Source of the DNA: a bacterium
GTDB taxonomy: Bacteria; Campylobacterota; Campylobacteria; Campylobacterales; Sulfurimonadaceae
Assembly (NCBI GenBank): GCA_018824305.1
Contig: JAHJGM010000041.1
Location: 1-60,133 of the forward strand
Reading direction: 5' to 3'
Length of the DNA stretch: 60,133 nucleotides
The notes under the pieces: generated by a model
Databases searched by the model: none
What the model was told of the DNA's origin: nothing
The model's input: the letters and a program-made list of their open reading frames with translations, nothing else
Made by a program: the position numbers and the translations under genes
In this document: in pieces, positions 34,034 through 43,155 of the stretch
Layout of the letters: each line of letters opens with the position of its first letter
How positions within the stretch are numbered: the stretch's first letter is position 1

Positions 34034-35875
34034 TTATGCAAACTCGATCGGGTCCATATCGACTTGCGCCAGATCACTTTTACATGTATGGATCGCTTTT
34101 ATGATATCCGTACTTTTTGAAGCTCTCAGAAGTATCATAAATCGGTATTTGTCTGCTATTTTTTCTATGGCAGAGGCACCAAAACCGACAACTTCTACAT
34201 CAGTAAAAAGCTTGAGTTTTTCTACCATCTCATTCATCTCGTTTTGCGCTTTTATGCCGTTTTTATGTGCGAACAAGACGCGGCAAAGCTTTTTAAACGG
34301 CGGATAGACTCCTCGCCTAAACTCCAGTTCATCCTTTAAGAAGCGTTCATAATCATCCATATAGCTTTCAAAAAATTCACGGTTAAATGTCTGAACGATG
34401 ACTTTTGCTTCCTTTTTACGCCCGCTTCTTCCTGCTATTTGGACAAGTGAGGAAAGCGCTTTTTCTCTGGCTCTGTAATCACTCATATTGAGCATATTGT
34501 CAAGTCCCAAAACGACGGCTAAGGTCACATCATGATAATCATGTCCTTTGCTTAGCATCTGCGTTCCCACAAGTACATCTATCTCTTTGTCGTTAAATCT
34601 TTTAAGTGTTTTTATCAGTTTGTTTTGCGTGGTTATCACGTCTCTGTCAAACTGCTCTACATGTAGATTCTCATGATTCTCTTGAAGATGTTGTACAGCC
34701 TCTGCCGTGCCTAGTCTTGCACTTTTTAAAGAGTGTTCTTGACACTCGGGGCAGACCTGAGGGATCTGTGTGGCAAAGTTGCAGTAATGGCATTTCAATG
34801 TCTTGCTTTTTTGATGCACACTCATCCCGACACTGCAATATGGACACTGGTATTTATGCCCGCAGCTAGCGCAGATAAGATATTTGAAATTCGCCCGAGT
34901 CGGAATAAAGACGATGCTTTGTCCGCCCATTTGTTTTGTCTTTACTATCTCGTTTTCTATTAAAGGCGTTATCGCTTCAAGTGATTTTTGGTAGATGAAC
35001 TCTTTTGTAGATTCAAAATGCCCGCCTTTGAGTCTAAAAGCGGGGAATTTTGCATAGCTTCCAAGCGATGGTGTAGCACTCCCCAAGACAACCTTGGCTT
35101 TACTTTGCTGTCCCATATAGATGGCCATATCGCGCGCATTGTAACGCGGTTTGCTAGATGACTTGTAACTATCATCATGCTCTTCATCGACTACGATGAT
35201 CCCTATATCTTCCAACGGAGTAAAAAGTGCCGATCTTGCCCCTGCGACTATATCAACTTCCCCTCTTCGGATTCGCCCCAGGATCTTCTCTTTTGCAGTT
35301 TTTGTGATCTTGGAGTGCCACATCACTACGCGCGAACCGAAATGTGCTTCAAGACGATGTTCCATCTGCGGAGTCAGCGAGATCTCAGGCATCAAAAAGA
35401 TGGCGCGTTTTCCCTCTCTTATAGCATCTGAAAAAAGCTTCATATATATCTCAGTCTTACCGCTTCCCGTATCTCCAAAGAGCAGAGACACCTCTTTAGT
35501 CTTTATAAACTTTATTGCCTCGCTTTGCTTTAAAGAGAGTTGTATCTCATCATTAAAATCGGTATCGATCCCCTTACATGTAAGAGATCTGTCATAGGAG
35601 ACAAAAAGAGAGAAAGCTTCGCCGAGTGAGCAGAGATAATAGCCGGAGATAAAACGTGCAAGTTCCAACTGTTTTTTTGAAAAATAAAACTCGCTTACAT
35701 GTAAGATATCAAGAGTATCAAATGCGGGCTGATCGGTTTTACCGATCACGACTCCTGATTTTGTCTTACCGTTGAGTAAAACATCCACCAGCGTACCCTC
35801 ATCTATATTCTCTACGCTTTGATATGTAAGAGAATTAAGAGGCGAGCCTAAAATAGAGAGTAAGTAATAATTCAT
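34034..35875 (-). CDS. priA: primosomal replication-restart helicase
   Basis: A 613-residue helicase that reloads DnaB at stalled forks. Walker A is GDTGSGKTEIYM, the DEEH box is VDEEHDDSYKSS, and zinc-binding CxxC pairs are visible (CASCGHKYQCPYC, CHYCNF, CPEC). It has the typical C-terminal helicase motifs (GTQMLSKGHDYHDVTLAVV, QIAGRSGR). It is somewhat shorter than the E. coli protein (about 730), as usual in this phylum. The last pilin gene ends 24 bases upstream. Confidence 0.95.
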   Translation of the reverse strand: MNYYLLSILGSPLNSLTYQSVENIDEGTLVDVLLNGKTKSGVVIGKTDQPAFDTLDILHVSEFYFSKKQLELARFISGYYLCSLGEAFSLFVSYDRSLTCKGIDTDFNDEIQLSLKQSEAIKFIKTKEVSLLFGDTGSGKTEIYMKLFSDAIREGKRAIFLMPEISLTPQMEHRLEAHFGSRVVMWHSKITKTAKEKILGRIRRGEVDIVAGARSALFTPLEDIGIIVVDEEHDDSYKSSSKPRYNARDMAIYMGQQSKAKVVLGSATPSLGSYAKFPAFRLKGGHFESTKEFIYQKSLEAITPLIENEIVKTKQMGGQSIVFIPTRANFKYLICASCGHKYQCPYCSVGMSVHQKSKTLKCHYCNFATQIPQVCPECQEHSLKSARLGTAEAVQHLQENHENLHVEQFDRDVITTQNKLIKTLKRFNDKEIDVLVGTQMLSKGHDYHDVTLAVVLGLDNMLNMSDYRAREKALSSLVQIAGRSGRKKEAKVIVQTFNREFFESYMDDYERFLKDELEFRRGVYPPFKKLCRVLFAHKNGIKAQNEMNEMVEKLKLFTDVEVVGFGASAIEKIADKYRFMILLRASKSTDIIKAIHTCKSDLAQVDMDPIEFA

Positions 35876-35899
35876 AAAGGAATTATACTTTAACTTATA

Positions 35900-36382
35900 T
35901 TACTTTGTTAACTTTGCGCAATAGTCTTGTTCTATAGCTGTTCCTGCTGTAGCGTCACAATTAAAAGTTCCTTCTGTAGCGTCATAGTAAAAAGGAATCC
36001 ATAGATTCTGTTTCACTCTATAAACATATTTATCTATATCGAGCTTCACCCAGCCACCGTCTGCATCTTTTGTCGTTATACCATATGTAAGAAGTCTGTT
36101 GGTCGCCGTACCGTTATCATCAAATACCGTAACACCTATTGTATTTACAGTAACATTTGCGTCCAGATGATTTATATAAGAACTGTCTCCCTGCATAAAA
36201 CGCTTTTGGCGTTCAGTCGATATTGCGGTACGGATAGAAGCTACGTCAGATCGCCCTTTTGCTATGACGGCATCCGTTCTGGTCGCGATAAATTTTGGCA
36301 GAGCAATTGAAGCCAAAATCCCTAAAACAACAATGACAAAGACAAGTTCTATCATTGTAAATGCAGATTTAAAGTTTTTCAT
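35900..36382 (-). CDS. type IV pilin-like protein 1
   Basis: A 160-residue prepilin. The N-terminus has the prepilin peptidase site SAFTMIELVFVIVVLGILA, with cleavage before Phe and Glu5 conserved, then a single long helix. The C-terminal globular domain has two cysteines (near FNCDATAGTAIEQDYCAKL), likely a disulfide. The start ATG at 36382 has AAGGA before it; a longer frame to 36412 is rejected. It differs in the globular domain from the two pilins upstream (36517, 37131). No pilus assembly genes are in the window, so the role (pilus, pseudopilus or competence) is open. Confidence 0.85.
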   Translation of the reverse strand: MKNFKSAFTMIELVFVIVVLGILASIALPKFIATRTDAVIAKGRSDVASIRTAISTERQKRFMQGDSSYINHLDANVTVNTIGVTVFDDNGTATNRLLTYGITTKDADGGWVKLDIDKYVYRVKQNLWIPFYYDATEGTFNCDATAGTAIEQDYCAKLTK

Positions 36383-36470
36383 ATTACATTTTCCTTTTAT
36401 AAACTTGAGCAATTATCATAGCATTTTTTTAACCTAAATGATACACGAAAGAGTACTGAAAAAGGTCATT

Positions 36471-36493
36471 ATTCCCAAGTCAAACTTAGGAAT
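36471..36493 (-). terminator. hairpin after pilin 2
   Basis: ATTCCCAAGT (36471-36480) and ACTTAGGAAT (36484-36493) pair with one wobble around a three-base loop. It lies just past the pilin 2 stop and before pilin 1. A similar hairpin follows pilin 3, so the pair looks duplicated together with the genes. Confidence 0.55.
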
Positions 36494-36516
36494 GGGAGAA
36501 AAATTGATGGTAATTG

Positions 36517-36990
36517 TTATAAAACAGCACCTGTACCACCAAACACAAAAGATTTATTGTGGTCAGTGGTAGTATCGTTTGCATCTGTGATATTAACGGC
36601 TGCTGCTGCGATACCTTTACAAATCTTAGATGCACTTGAAGCCGTATATTTTACATTTATCCCATCAGCATTTACTGAACCAGCTGTAGCTGTTGATGTA
36701 ATACTTATGCAACCCTCATATGTAACACTATTTCCTGTTGTGTTCATATCAATAGTATTATCATCAAAAGACACATTTGTCATTTTTGACACTAGACCTA
36801 AAGTTCCTTGTGCAGTGTAATAAGAAGCGATGTCAGCTACCGCAGTTGCTAACTCTGTTGCACCCTTCGCAATCTTTGCATCATCACGAGTAGCCGCAAG
36901 TTTTGGAATAGCAATAGCTGCCAAAATACCTAATATAACAATGACAAAGACAAGTTCTATCATGGTAAATGCAGATTTAAAGTTTCTCAT
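36517..36990 (-). CDS. type IV pilin-like protein 2
   Basis: A 157-residue prepilin with SAFTMIELVFVIVILGILA at the cleavage site. The globular part has two cysteines (YEGCISIT and SKICKGIA) and ends in FVFGGTGAVL. It is a close paralogue of pilin 3: identical length, matching N-terminal helix and repeated blocks (AIPKLAATRDDAK, AKGATELATA, MTNVSF). The pair probably arose by tandem duplication. Ribosome binding site AAGGA precedes the ATG. Confidence 0.88.
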   Translation of the reverse strand: MRNFKSAFTMIELVFVIVILGILAAIAIPKLAATRDDAKIAKGATELATAVADIASYYTAQGTLGLVSKMTNVSFDDNTIDMNTTGNSVTYEGCISITSTATAGSVNADGINVKYTASSASKICKGIAAAAVNITDANDTTTDHNKSFVFGGTGAVL

Positions 36991-37090
36991 AACTAATTTT
37001 CCTTTTTTAAATCAATAGAGCTATGATATCATGTTTTATATTTTGAAGTAGCAAAGATGAATAAAGATAAATGAAGAATTATATATAAAT

Positions 37091-37119
37091 TTCATTCCCA
37101 AGTAGAACTTGAGAATGAA
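37091..37119 (-). terminator. hairpin after pilin 3
   Basis: TTCATTCCCAAGT (37091-37103) and ACTTGAGAATGAA (37107-37119) pair with one wobble around a three-base loop, and on the minus strand an AT-rich run follows. The core CATTCCCAAGT closely matches the hairpin after pilin 2. Confidence 0.6.
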
Positions 37120-37130
37120 GATACGAAGAA

Positions 37131-37604
37131 TCAATCGAATGAAACGCCTGTGCCACCAAAGACAGCAGTTTTGTTACTATCAGCAGTAGTATCGTTTGTA
37201 TCTGTAAGTTTAGTTGCAGCTAGTGCAATAGCCTTACAAACTTTTGTCGCTCCAGAAGCAGTATATTTCACACTTATAGAATCTGCACCGGAGTTATTGC
37301 CATCTGAAGATACGGGTGTAAGACTTATACAACCCTCATATGTAATACTATTAGCAGTATCATTCATATCTACAGTATTGTCATTAAAAGACACATTTGT
37401 CATAGTAGATACTGTTGTTAAAACTCCTTGTGAAGTGTAGTATGCGGCCATATCAGATATAGCTGTCGCTAATTCTGTAGCACCTTTTGCAACTTTCGCA
37501 TCATCACGAGTCGCAGCAAGCTTTGGAATAGCAACAGCTGCTAAAATACCTAAAATAACGATAACGAAGATCAATTCGATCATTGTAAAACCAGCTCTTT
37601 TCAT
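37131..37604 (-). CDS. type IV pilin-like protein 3
   Basis: A 157-residue prepilin with RAGFTMIELIFVIVILGILA at the cleavage site and cysteines in YEGCISLT and TKVCKAIA. It is the paralogue of pilin 2 and ends FGGTGVSFD. The start is the ATG at 37604 after AAGGGG; an upstream in-frame reading to 37658 has no support. It is the first of three pilin genes on the minus strand. The 37605-37740 stretch should hold its promoter, but I see no clear -10. Confidence 0.88.
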   Translation of the reverse strand: MKRAGFTMIELIFVIVILGILAAVAIPKLAATRDDAKVAKGATELATAISDMAAYYTSQGVLTTVSTMTNVSFNDNTVDMNDTANSITYEGCISLTPVSSDGNNSGADSISVKYTASGATKVCKAIALAATKLTDTNDTTADSNKTAVFGGTGVSFD

Positions 37605-37740
37605 AAGAACCCCTTTTGTATAAAAAATTCGGACTACACTAGTAACCTTAATGCACATTATCTAGCAGTTGTCATTAATATATGCTTAAACATTTTTTTT
37701 AAACTAAATTATGATTTACAAGGAGAAAATTCTATCATTA

Positions 37741-37756
37741 TGGAATAATTGTTGCT
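37741..37756 (+). promoter_or_regulatory. sigma-54 promoter of the flgB operon
   Basis: TGGAATAATTGTTGCT matches the -24/-12 sigma-54 pattern with GG (37742-37743) and GC (37754-37755) separated by exactly ten bases and TTGCT at -12. It lies 38 bases before the flgB ATG. In Campylobacterota rod and hook genes are RpoN-dependent. Confidence 0.7.
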
Positions 37757-37793
37757 TGTTTAAAAACAAGTTATAAGATTCAAAGGATTTTAG

Positions 37794-38225
37794 ATGAGTA
37801 TCGAAATATCACGAGCACATGATTTAATGGCAAAAGCACTTGATTACCGTTCTATGCGTCAAGATATGATAGCATCAAACATCGCTAATGCTGATACTCC
37901 ATTTTATAAACCTCGTGATGTAAGATTTGAAGATATGCTCATCCAAAAGAAAAAAGAGATTTTTGCAGATAATACCGGTAAATTGGAAATGGCAAGAACC
38001 GACGGTGCCCATCTGGACGCACAGCCAAATGTAGATAATTCCAAGGCCGTTTTATTTTACAGAGACGGTCACATGGCAAGAAATGACGGCAACAGTGTCG
38101 ACATAGATGTCGAGACGACAGAGATGAGTAAAAACTCAACTATCTACAACGCGTTAATAGCATCGATAAAAAAAGATGCAAATATCTTTAAAAGTGTTAT
38201 CGACGCATCAGCAAAAGTAAGTTAG
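37794..38225 (+). CDS. flgB: flagellar proximal rod protein FlgB
   Basis: A 143-residue rod component that crosses the periplasm. The rod signature is ALDYRSMRQDMIASNIANADTPFYKP near the N-terminus, and the C-terminal helix (EMSKNSTIYNALIASIKK) pairs with it. Start ATG with AAGGA upstream. First gene of flgB-flgC-fliE, preceded by a sigma-54 promoter. Confidence 0.95.
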   Translation: MSIEISRAHDLMAKALDYRSMRQDMIASNIANADTPFYKPRDVRFEDMLIQKKKEIFADNTGKLEMARTDGAHLDAQPNVDNSKAVLFYRDGHMARNDGNSVDIDVETTEMSKNSTIYNALIASIKKDANIFKSVIDASAKVS

Positions 38226-38234
38226 GAATAAACA

Positions 38235-38729
38235 ATGAGTAATTTTTTAAACAGTTTTGATATTAGCGGTTACGGTCTTTCAGCTCAAAGAACACGGGTA
38301 GATGTTATCTCTTCTAACATCGCAAATGCACAGACTACCCGTACTGAAGAGGGTGGGCCGTATCGTCGTAAAGAGGTAGTCTTTAAAGCGATGAACTTTA
38401 ACGATGCGATCAATAAAGCAATAAACGGTGAAACATCTTCAGCAAGATATGCAGACCCCCTAGATGAGGGACAAGCAGGCCGTAAAGTAAATCCTGCTAT
38501 AATGAGCGTAATAGTTGATAAAATATCGCGTGACGATACTAAACCAAAAATGAAATATGACCCGACACACCCTGATGCTGATGCAAACGGTTATGTTGCG
38601 TATCCAAATATTAATCCTGTTGTGGAAATGGCCGATCTAGTCGAAGCGACTAGGTCGTATCAAGCCAATGTCGCAGCATTTGAAAGTGCAAAGAACATGG
38701 CGACTAGCGCTATTTCTCTTTTACAATAA
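38235..38729 (+). CDS. flgC: flagellar proximal rod protein FlgC
   Basis: A 164-residue rod protein. It starts with GLSAQRTRVDVISSNIANAQTTRTEEGGPYRRK (rod motif, residues about 14-46), and ends with the conserved ADLVEATRSYQANVAAFESAKNM. It follows flgB by nine bases. Confidence 0.95.
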   Translation: MSNFLNSFDISGYGLSAQRTRVDVISSNIANAQTTRTEEGGPYRRKEVVFKAMNFNDAINKAINGETSSARYADPLDEGQAGRKVNPAIMSVIVDKISRDDTKPKMKYDPTHPDADANGYVAYPNINPVVEMADLVEATRSYQANVAAFESAKNMATSAISLLQ

Positions 38730-38744
38730 GGTAAGGAATAAATT

Positions 38745-39047
38745 ATGGCAATCAATAATATTAACGGTCTCTCAACAGCAGACCTTTTAAATAAAAAATC
38801 TTCTGTAACACAAACACCAAACGCGGGTGAAGCATTTGCCGATAAGCTTAAATCAGCAATGAATGAAGTAAATGATCTTCAAGTCAACAGCGAAAAAGCG
38901 ATGAGCGACATAGCCACAGGTCAGGTCAAAGACCTTCACCAAGCGGCGCTGGCTATAGATAAAGCAGAGATAAGTATGAAACTGATGTTAGAGGTACGCA
39001 ATAAAGCATTGAATGCATACAAAGAGATTAGTAGAACTCAAATCTAA
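38745..39047 (+). CDS. fliE: flagellar MS-ring/rod adaptor FliE
   Basis: A 100-residue protein that links the MS ring to the rod and is exported first. The C-terminal pattern HQAALAIDKAEISMKLMLEVRNKALNAYKEISRTQI is typical of FliE. It lies 15 bases after flgC and 15 before the penicillin-binding protein gene, as in other Campylobacterota. Confidence 0.95.
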   Translation: MAINNINGLSTADLLNKKSSVTQTPNAGEAFADKLKSAMNEVNDLQVNSEKAMSDIATGQVKDLHQAALAIDKAEISMKLMLEVRNKALNAYKEISRTQI

Positions 39048-39062
39048 GTAATCTAACTTTTT

Positions 39063-40832
39063 ATGCACAATATATCTCACCGAACAAAATCAAATAAAAT
39101 CTTTCTTCTTTTTTCTATCATCGTTCTTGGATTTATTATTTTTTTAAGCGTTATGCTTTTTACGGCCATAAATCCAAGAGACATCCCATCACTTTTTACT
39201 TCCGATACCTCTAATGCAAAAAGAGGCAATATTTTGAGTGCAGATGGATTTCATATAGCGACAACACAAAAACTTTATAAAGCTATCGTCAACACAAACT
39301 ATATTGACCCTAAAAAAGAGGATCTTTTCATACAGCTTTTTAGTATCTACAGCGATATAAAGCCCGATGAGATTAGAAAGATGCTTTATCATAAACACGG
39401 AATCGTCGTATTAAGCTACAACATCAACTCAAAACAAGCCCAGTACCTTAAAAATCTGGCATTTGAGCTTAGACGCTACAAAGTTTTTATTGAGATCGAA
39501 AATCCAAGTACACATATACGATCTATGCAGGGACTGAGCATTATAGAAAGTGGTGAAGCCAGAGTCTATCCGTACGGAAATCTTTTGACTCCTGTTATTG
39601 GATACCCGCATAAGATCGAAGATGACGGTTATACAAAGATAAGAGGAGTCAAAGGCGTAGAAAAACGCTACGAAGATGAACTCTCTTCCAAACAAGATGC
39701 AAAACAGTTTGCCCCAAGAGATGTCAATAACTATATGATACTCAATAAAGACAGCTATACAAGACAAGGTATCGATGGTCTAGATGTTCAGCTTAATATC
39801 CCGGTTACCCTTCAGATCAAGATTGAAAAGATCTTAGATAAGATGAAACAAAATCTTGATGCAAAACACATAATGGCAGTCGTCATGTCATCTAAAGACG
39901 GCAGGATACTCTCACTTGCAAGTTCAAACAGATATCTTCCGCAAAGTATTTTAAAAAGCGATTATCCATCTTTAAATACTTGGGCGATCGAATACGCTTT
40001 TGAACCGGGTTCAGTTATCAAACCCTTAACATTCACTCTGCTTTTAGAGAAGAATCTGGTAAATCCCTACGACCTTGTAAACGGTCATAACGGAAAATTT
40101 CAGATTGGTAGGAAAGTGATCACGGATGAACATAAGTTCGACTGGCTGAGTGCAGAAAATGTTATCGTCTACTCTTCAAATATCGGTATGGCTCAACTAG
40201 CTCAAAGACTAACAGGGATCGATTTTTATGAGGGCTTGAACCGATTTGGACTTGCTCATAAGACAAATATCGACCTCTCTTATGAAAAAGAGGGACAGAT
40301 CCCGACATCTACACAACTTGATGATGAGATATATAAAGCTACAGCATCCTATGGCTATGGGATGAAGGTAACACTCATACAACTGATAAACGCCTACAAT
40401 ATGTTTAACAATAACGGCAGAGAAGTAATACCTACCTTGGTATCATCCTTTATAGATAAAGATGGCAAAGTCACAAAGATATCGATGGACACAAGCCACC
40501 AAGTCATAGATCCTGCCATTGCAAAAAGAATGAAGAACATTCTTATCAAAACCGTACAAGAGGGAACAGGGACAAAAGCCATAACTCCTGGACTTGAAGT
40601 CGGCGGTAAAACTGGAACGGCGCATATTGTCGAAGACGGTGAATATGTTTACAAATACAATACGTCATTTATTGGATTTGCAAATGACTCTCAAAACAGC
40701 TATACGATCGGTGTAGTTGTCGTGCAACCGCAAAGAAGTCATTTTGCGGCACAGACTTCTGTCCCTGTTTTTAAAGATATCGTGGACCTGCTTATCGATG
40801 AGAACTATTTAAAGCCAAATATTATCAAGTAA
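39063..40832 (+). CDS. ftsI: penicillin-binding protein, FtsI/PBP2-like transpeptidase
   Basis: A 589-residue class B transpeptidase that cross-links peptidoglycan, probably in septum formation. One membrane helix lies at about 12-34. The N-terminal pedestal has RGNILSADGFHIA. Catalytic motifs are SxxK in PGSVIKP (about residue 320), SSN in YSSNIGM and KTG in GGKTGTAH. It follows fliE in a conserved order for this phylum. Whether it is the main divisional FtsI or a paralogue cannot be told here. Its end overlaps the convergent panC by 24 bases. Confidence 0.88.
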   Translation: MHNISHRTKSNKIFLLFSIIVLGFIIFLSVMLFTAINPRDIPSLFTSDTSNAKRGNILSADGFHIATTQKLYKAIVNTNYIDPKKEDLFIQLFSIYSDIKPDEIRKMLYHKHGIVVLSYNINSKQAQYLKNLAFELRRYKVFIEIENPSTHIRSMQGLSIIESGEARVYPYGNLLTPVIGYPHKIEDDGYTKIRGVKGVEKRYEDELSSKQDAKQFAPRDVNNYMILNKDSYTRQGIDGLDVQLNIPVTLQIKIEKILDKMKQNLDAKHIMAVVMSSKDGRILSLASSNRYLPQSILKSDYPSLNTWAIEYAFEPGSVIKPLTFTLLLEKNLVNPYDLVNGHNGKFQIGRKVITDEHKFDWLSAENVIVYSSNIGMAQLAQRLTGIDFYEGLNRFGLAHKTNIDLSYEKEGQIPTSTQLDDEIYKATASYGYGMKVTLIQLINAYNMFNNNGREVIPTLVSSFIDKDGKVTKISMDTSHQVIDPAIAKRMKNILIKTVQEGTGTKAITPGLEVGGKTGTAHIVEDGEYVYKYNTSFIGFANDSQNSYTIGVVVVQPQRSHFAAQTSVPVFKDIVDLLIDENYLKPNIIK

Positions 40833-41630
40833 ACGTGTAGAACCGCTGAGGGCCTCTACTAAAATTATCGTATTATTTAGTTCCACTCTTTTAAGAGGTT
40901 CAAACTCTCTAGTCACTATCGCCACATATGAAATTTCCAGTGGCGCTAATACACTTCTCATCTCTTTGATTATTTTTTCACAATCATACTCGCCCGACAC
41001 TATCATACCGGTAGCTTTTTTCAACGATGCAGGAATTTTCAAAGCCTCTTTTTTTTCATCTTCACTCAAATAATCATTTCTGCTGCTAAGTGCAAGACCA
41101 AAGGAATCTCGCATCGTATCGACGGGTATGATATTTACATCCATAAACATCTGTTTAACCATTAAAGTGATCAATTTTAACTGTTGGGCATCTTTTTTGC
41201 CGAAATATGCATTCGTTGGTCTGACAATATTCAATAATTTCATAACAACTGTCAAAACACCGCTGAAATGTCCTGGACGGGATGTACCCTCAAGGATATA
41301 TCCTCTGACATTTGGAGCCAAGACACTTACTTCATCTTTTTCATACATATCACTTGTATTTGGATAATAAAGATAATCAACACCTGCAAGTTCACATACA
41401 CGTTTATCAGCCTGTTCACGTCTTGGATATTTATCTAGGTCTTCGCCCTTTAGAAACTGTGTAGGATTTACAAATATTGATACGACGACGATGTCGTTTT
41501 GCTCTTTTGCTTTTTTTATAAGGGAGATATGACCGTTATGAAGTGCACCCATAGTCGGAATAAAACCGATCTTTGCATCTAAACTTCTTAACTCATTTTT
41601 TAGTTCTAATGGAGATTGAAAAACTCTCAT
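40809..41630 (-). CDS. panC: pantoate-beta-alanine ligase
   Basis: A 273-residue ATP-dependent enzyme that makes pantothenate for coenzyme A. It has the HxGH site (FIPTMGALHNGHIS), VVSIFVNPTQF, the GTSRPGHFSGVLTVV region and the KMSKS-like MRDSFGLALSSRN. AGAGG precedes the ATG. It is divergent from prfB and convergent with the transpeptidase gene. Confidence 0.95.
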   Translation of the reverse strand: MRVFQSPLELKNELRSLDAKIGFIPTMGALHNGHISLIKKAKEQNDIVVVSIFVNPTQFLKGEDLDKYPRREQADKRVCELAGVDYLYYPNTSDMYEKDEVSVLAPNVRGYILEGTSRPGHFSGVLTVVMKLLNIVRPTNAYFGKKDAQQLKLITLMVKQMFMDVNIIPVDTMRDSFGLALSSRNDYLSEDEKKEALKIPASLKKATGMIVSGEYDCEKIIKEMRSVLAPLEISYVAIVTREFEPLKRVELNNTIILVEALSGSTRLLDNIWL

Positions 41631-41648
41631 TTTTAAGCCTCTGTGATA

Positions 41649-41664
41649 TATAATCGCAATTATA
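41649..41664. promoter_or_regulatory. divergent promoters of panC and prfB
   Basis: TATAAT on the plus strand at 41649-41654 serves prfB; on the minus strand TATAAT at 41664-41659, preceded by TG, serves panC. The two -10 elements lie back to back in a 52-base gap. Confidence 0.5.
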
Positions 41665-41682
41665 CAACAATAGGAAATTTTT

Positions 41683-42783
41683 ATGGATAATTATGAATAT
41701 ACGGAACTTTTAAAAACATTACAACTAAAAATGAAAAATATTGCAGGTGTTGTTGAACCTAAAAAAATTGAGTCTAGATTACAAGAGATCAAAGAGCTGG
41801 AAAATGGCCAAGATTTTTGGAACGATGCAGCCAATGCTGCAATCGTTCAAAAAGAAAAAACACAGCTAGAAAGAAAACTTCAAAAGTATAAAGATGCCTC
41901 AGGTGCACTTAATGATGCAAAAGAGTTGTATGAGATGGGAATGGATGAAAATGATGAAGACACTATCAAAACTTTATTTGATGAAGCAGAGAATCTGGAA
42001 AACTATGTAAGACAGATGGAGATAAGTGTGCTTCTCAGCGGTGAGACTGATGCTAATAATGCTATCTTATCGATCCATCCGGGTGCTGGAGGAACAGAAT
42101 CTCAAGACTGGGCATCGATACTGCTTAGAATGTACAAAAGATGGGCTGAGAGACATGACTTTAAAGTCGAGATGCTGGATTATCAAGACGGTGAGGAAGC
42201 AGGGATAAAAGATGCTTCTATATTGATCTCGGGTGAAAATGCATACGGATATTTAAAAGTCGAAAACGGTATCCACAGACTTGTGCGTATATCACCGTTT
42301 GATTCAAATGCAAAGCGTCACACCTCATTTACTTCGGTAATGGTATCTCCTGAAATAGACGACAACATCAATATCGTCATAGAAGATAAAGATATCCGTA
42401 TAGATACTTATCGTGCTTCGGGCGCCGGAGGACAACATGTCAACAAAACTGAGTCGGCTATTCGCATCACTCACATCCCTACAAATATCATGGTACAGTG
42501 TCAAAATGACAGAAGTCAGCATAAAAATAAAGCAACAGCAATGAAAATGCTAAAATCTCGTCTTTATGAATATGAATTAGGACTTCAAAAAGCAAAAGAA
42601 GCAGGCATAGAAAAAAGCGAGATCGGATGGGGACATCAGATACGTTCATATGTCTTACAACCATACCAACAGGTAAAAGACACAAGAAGCAATGAAGCTT
42701 TCACTAATGTCCCTGCAATACTTGACGGTGATATAGATGCAATGATAGAGGGTGTACTTATCGCACAAAACAGGTCAAAATAA
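41683..42783 (+). CDS. prfB: peptide chain release factor 2
   Basis: A 366-residue factor that ends translation at UAA and UGA. The GGQ catalytic loop is in [12 protein letters not shown] and the stop-codon-reading tripeptide SPF is in [11 protein letters not shown], which defines RF2 rather than RF1. The reading frame is continuous from ATG to stop, so the programmed +1 frameshift that controls RF2 in many bacteria is absent here. ATG preceded by TAGGA. Confidence 0.95.
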   Translation: MDNYEYTELLKTLQLKMKNIAGVVEPKKIESRLQEIKELENGQDFWNDAANAAIVQKEKTQLERKLQKYKDASGALNDAKELYEMGMDENDEDTIKTLFDEAENLENYVRQMEISVLLSGETDANNAILSIHPGAGGTESQDWASILLRMYKRWAERHDFKVEMLDYQDGEEAGIKDASILISGENAYGYLKVENGIHRLVRISPFDSNAKRHTSFTSVMVSPEIDDNINIVIEDKDIRIDTYRASGAGGQHVNKTESAIRITHIPTNIMVQCQNDRSQHKNKATAMKMLKSRLYEYELGLQKAKEAGIEKSEIGWGHQIRSYVLQPYQQVKDTRSNEAFTNVPAILDGDIDAMIEGVLIAQNRSK

Positions 42784-42790
42784 TAAAGAT

Positions 42791-43111
42791 TTATTCTTTC
42801 TTTTTTATAAAACTGTAACCAAAAAAAGCGATCCCACTTATAATCAACACAATCACAAGATAGCGGATATGTTCTTTTTGCTTATCCTTATATGCTTTCA
42901 TAAAAGGTGAACTCTTTGTTTCTTTTTTCGATGAAACTGTATTTTTCGGCAAACTTGCTTCCATTCTCGCGATGTTGGCTTCTGCTATCTCATTTTCTGT
43001 TAGAACTTTTTCAGGTTTCGACCAAAACAATGCGACGATCCCTATAATAATAAGAAAAATACCTACACTGCGAGACAAAATTACTTTATGTTTTATTATC
43101 AATTCAAGCAT
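42791..43111 (-). CDS. two-helix membrane protein, 106 aa
   Basis: Not recognised. Helices lie at about 13-30 and 83-101, flanking a charged central part (KPEKVLTENEIAEANIARME and a Lys/Ser-rich segment). It is convergent with prfB and divergent from bpt. No catalytic motif. Confidence 0.55.
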   Translation of the reverse strand: MLELIIKHKVILSRSVGIFLIIIGIVALFWSKPEKVLTENEIAEANIARMEASLPKNTVSSKKETKSSPFMKAYKDKQKEHIRYLVIVLIISGIAFFGYSFIKKKE

Positions 43112-43155
43112 ACAAAATTATACACTATTTATAGATATTATTATAAAATACCCAA

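Noticed and set aside
36413-37130. Repeated blocks in the pilin region as a possible CRISPR or phase-variation array
   Set aside because: The repeats are coding paralogues and their terminators, not short direct repeats with spacers.
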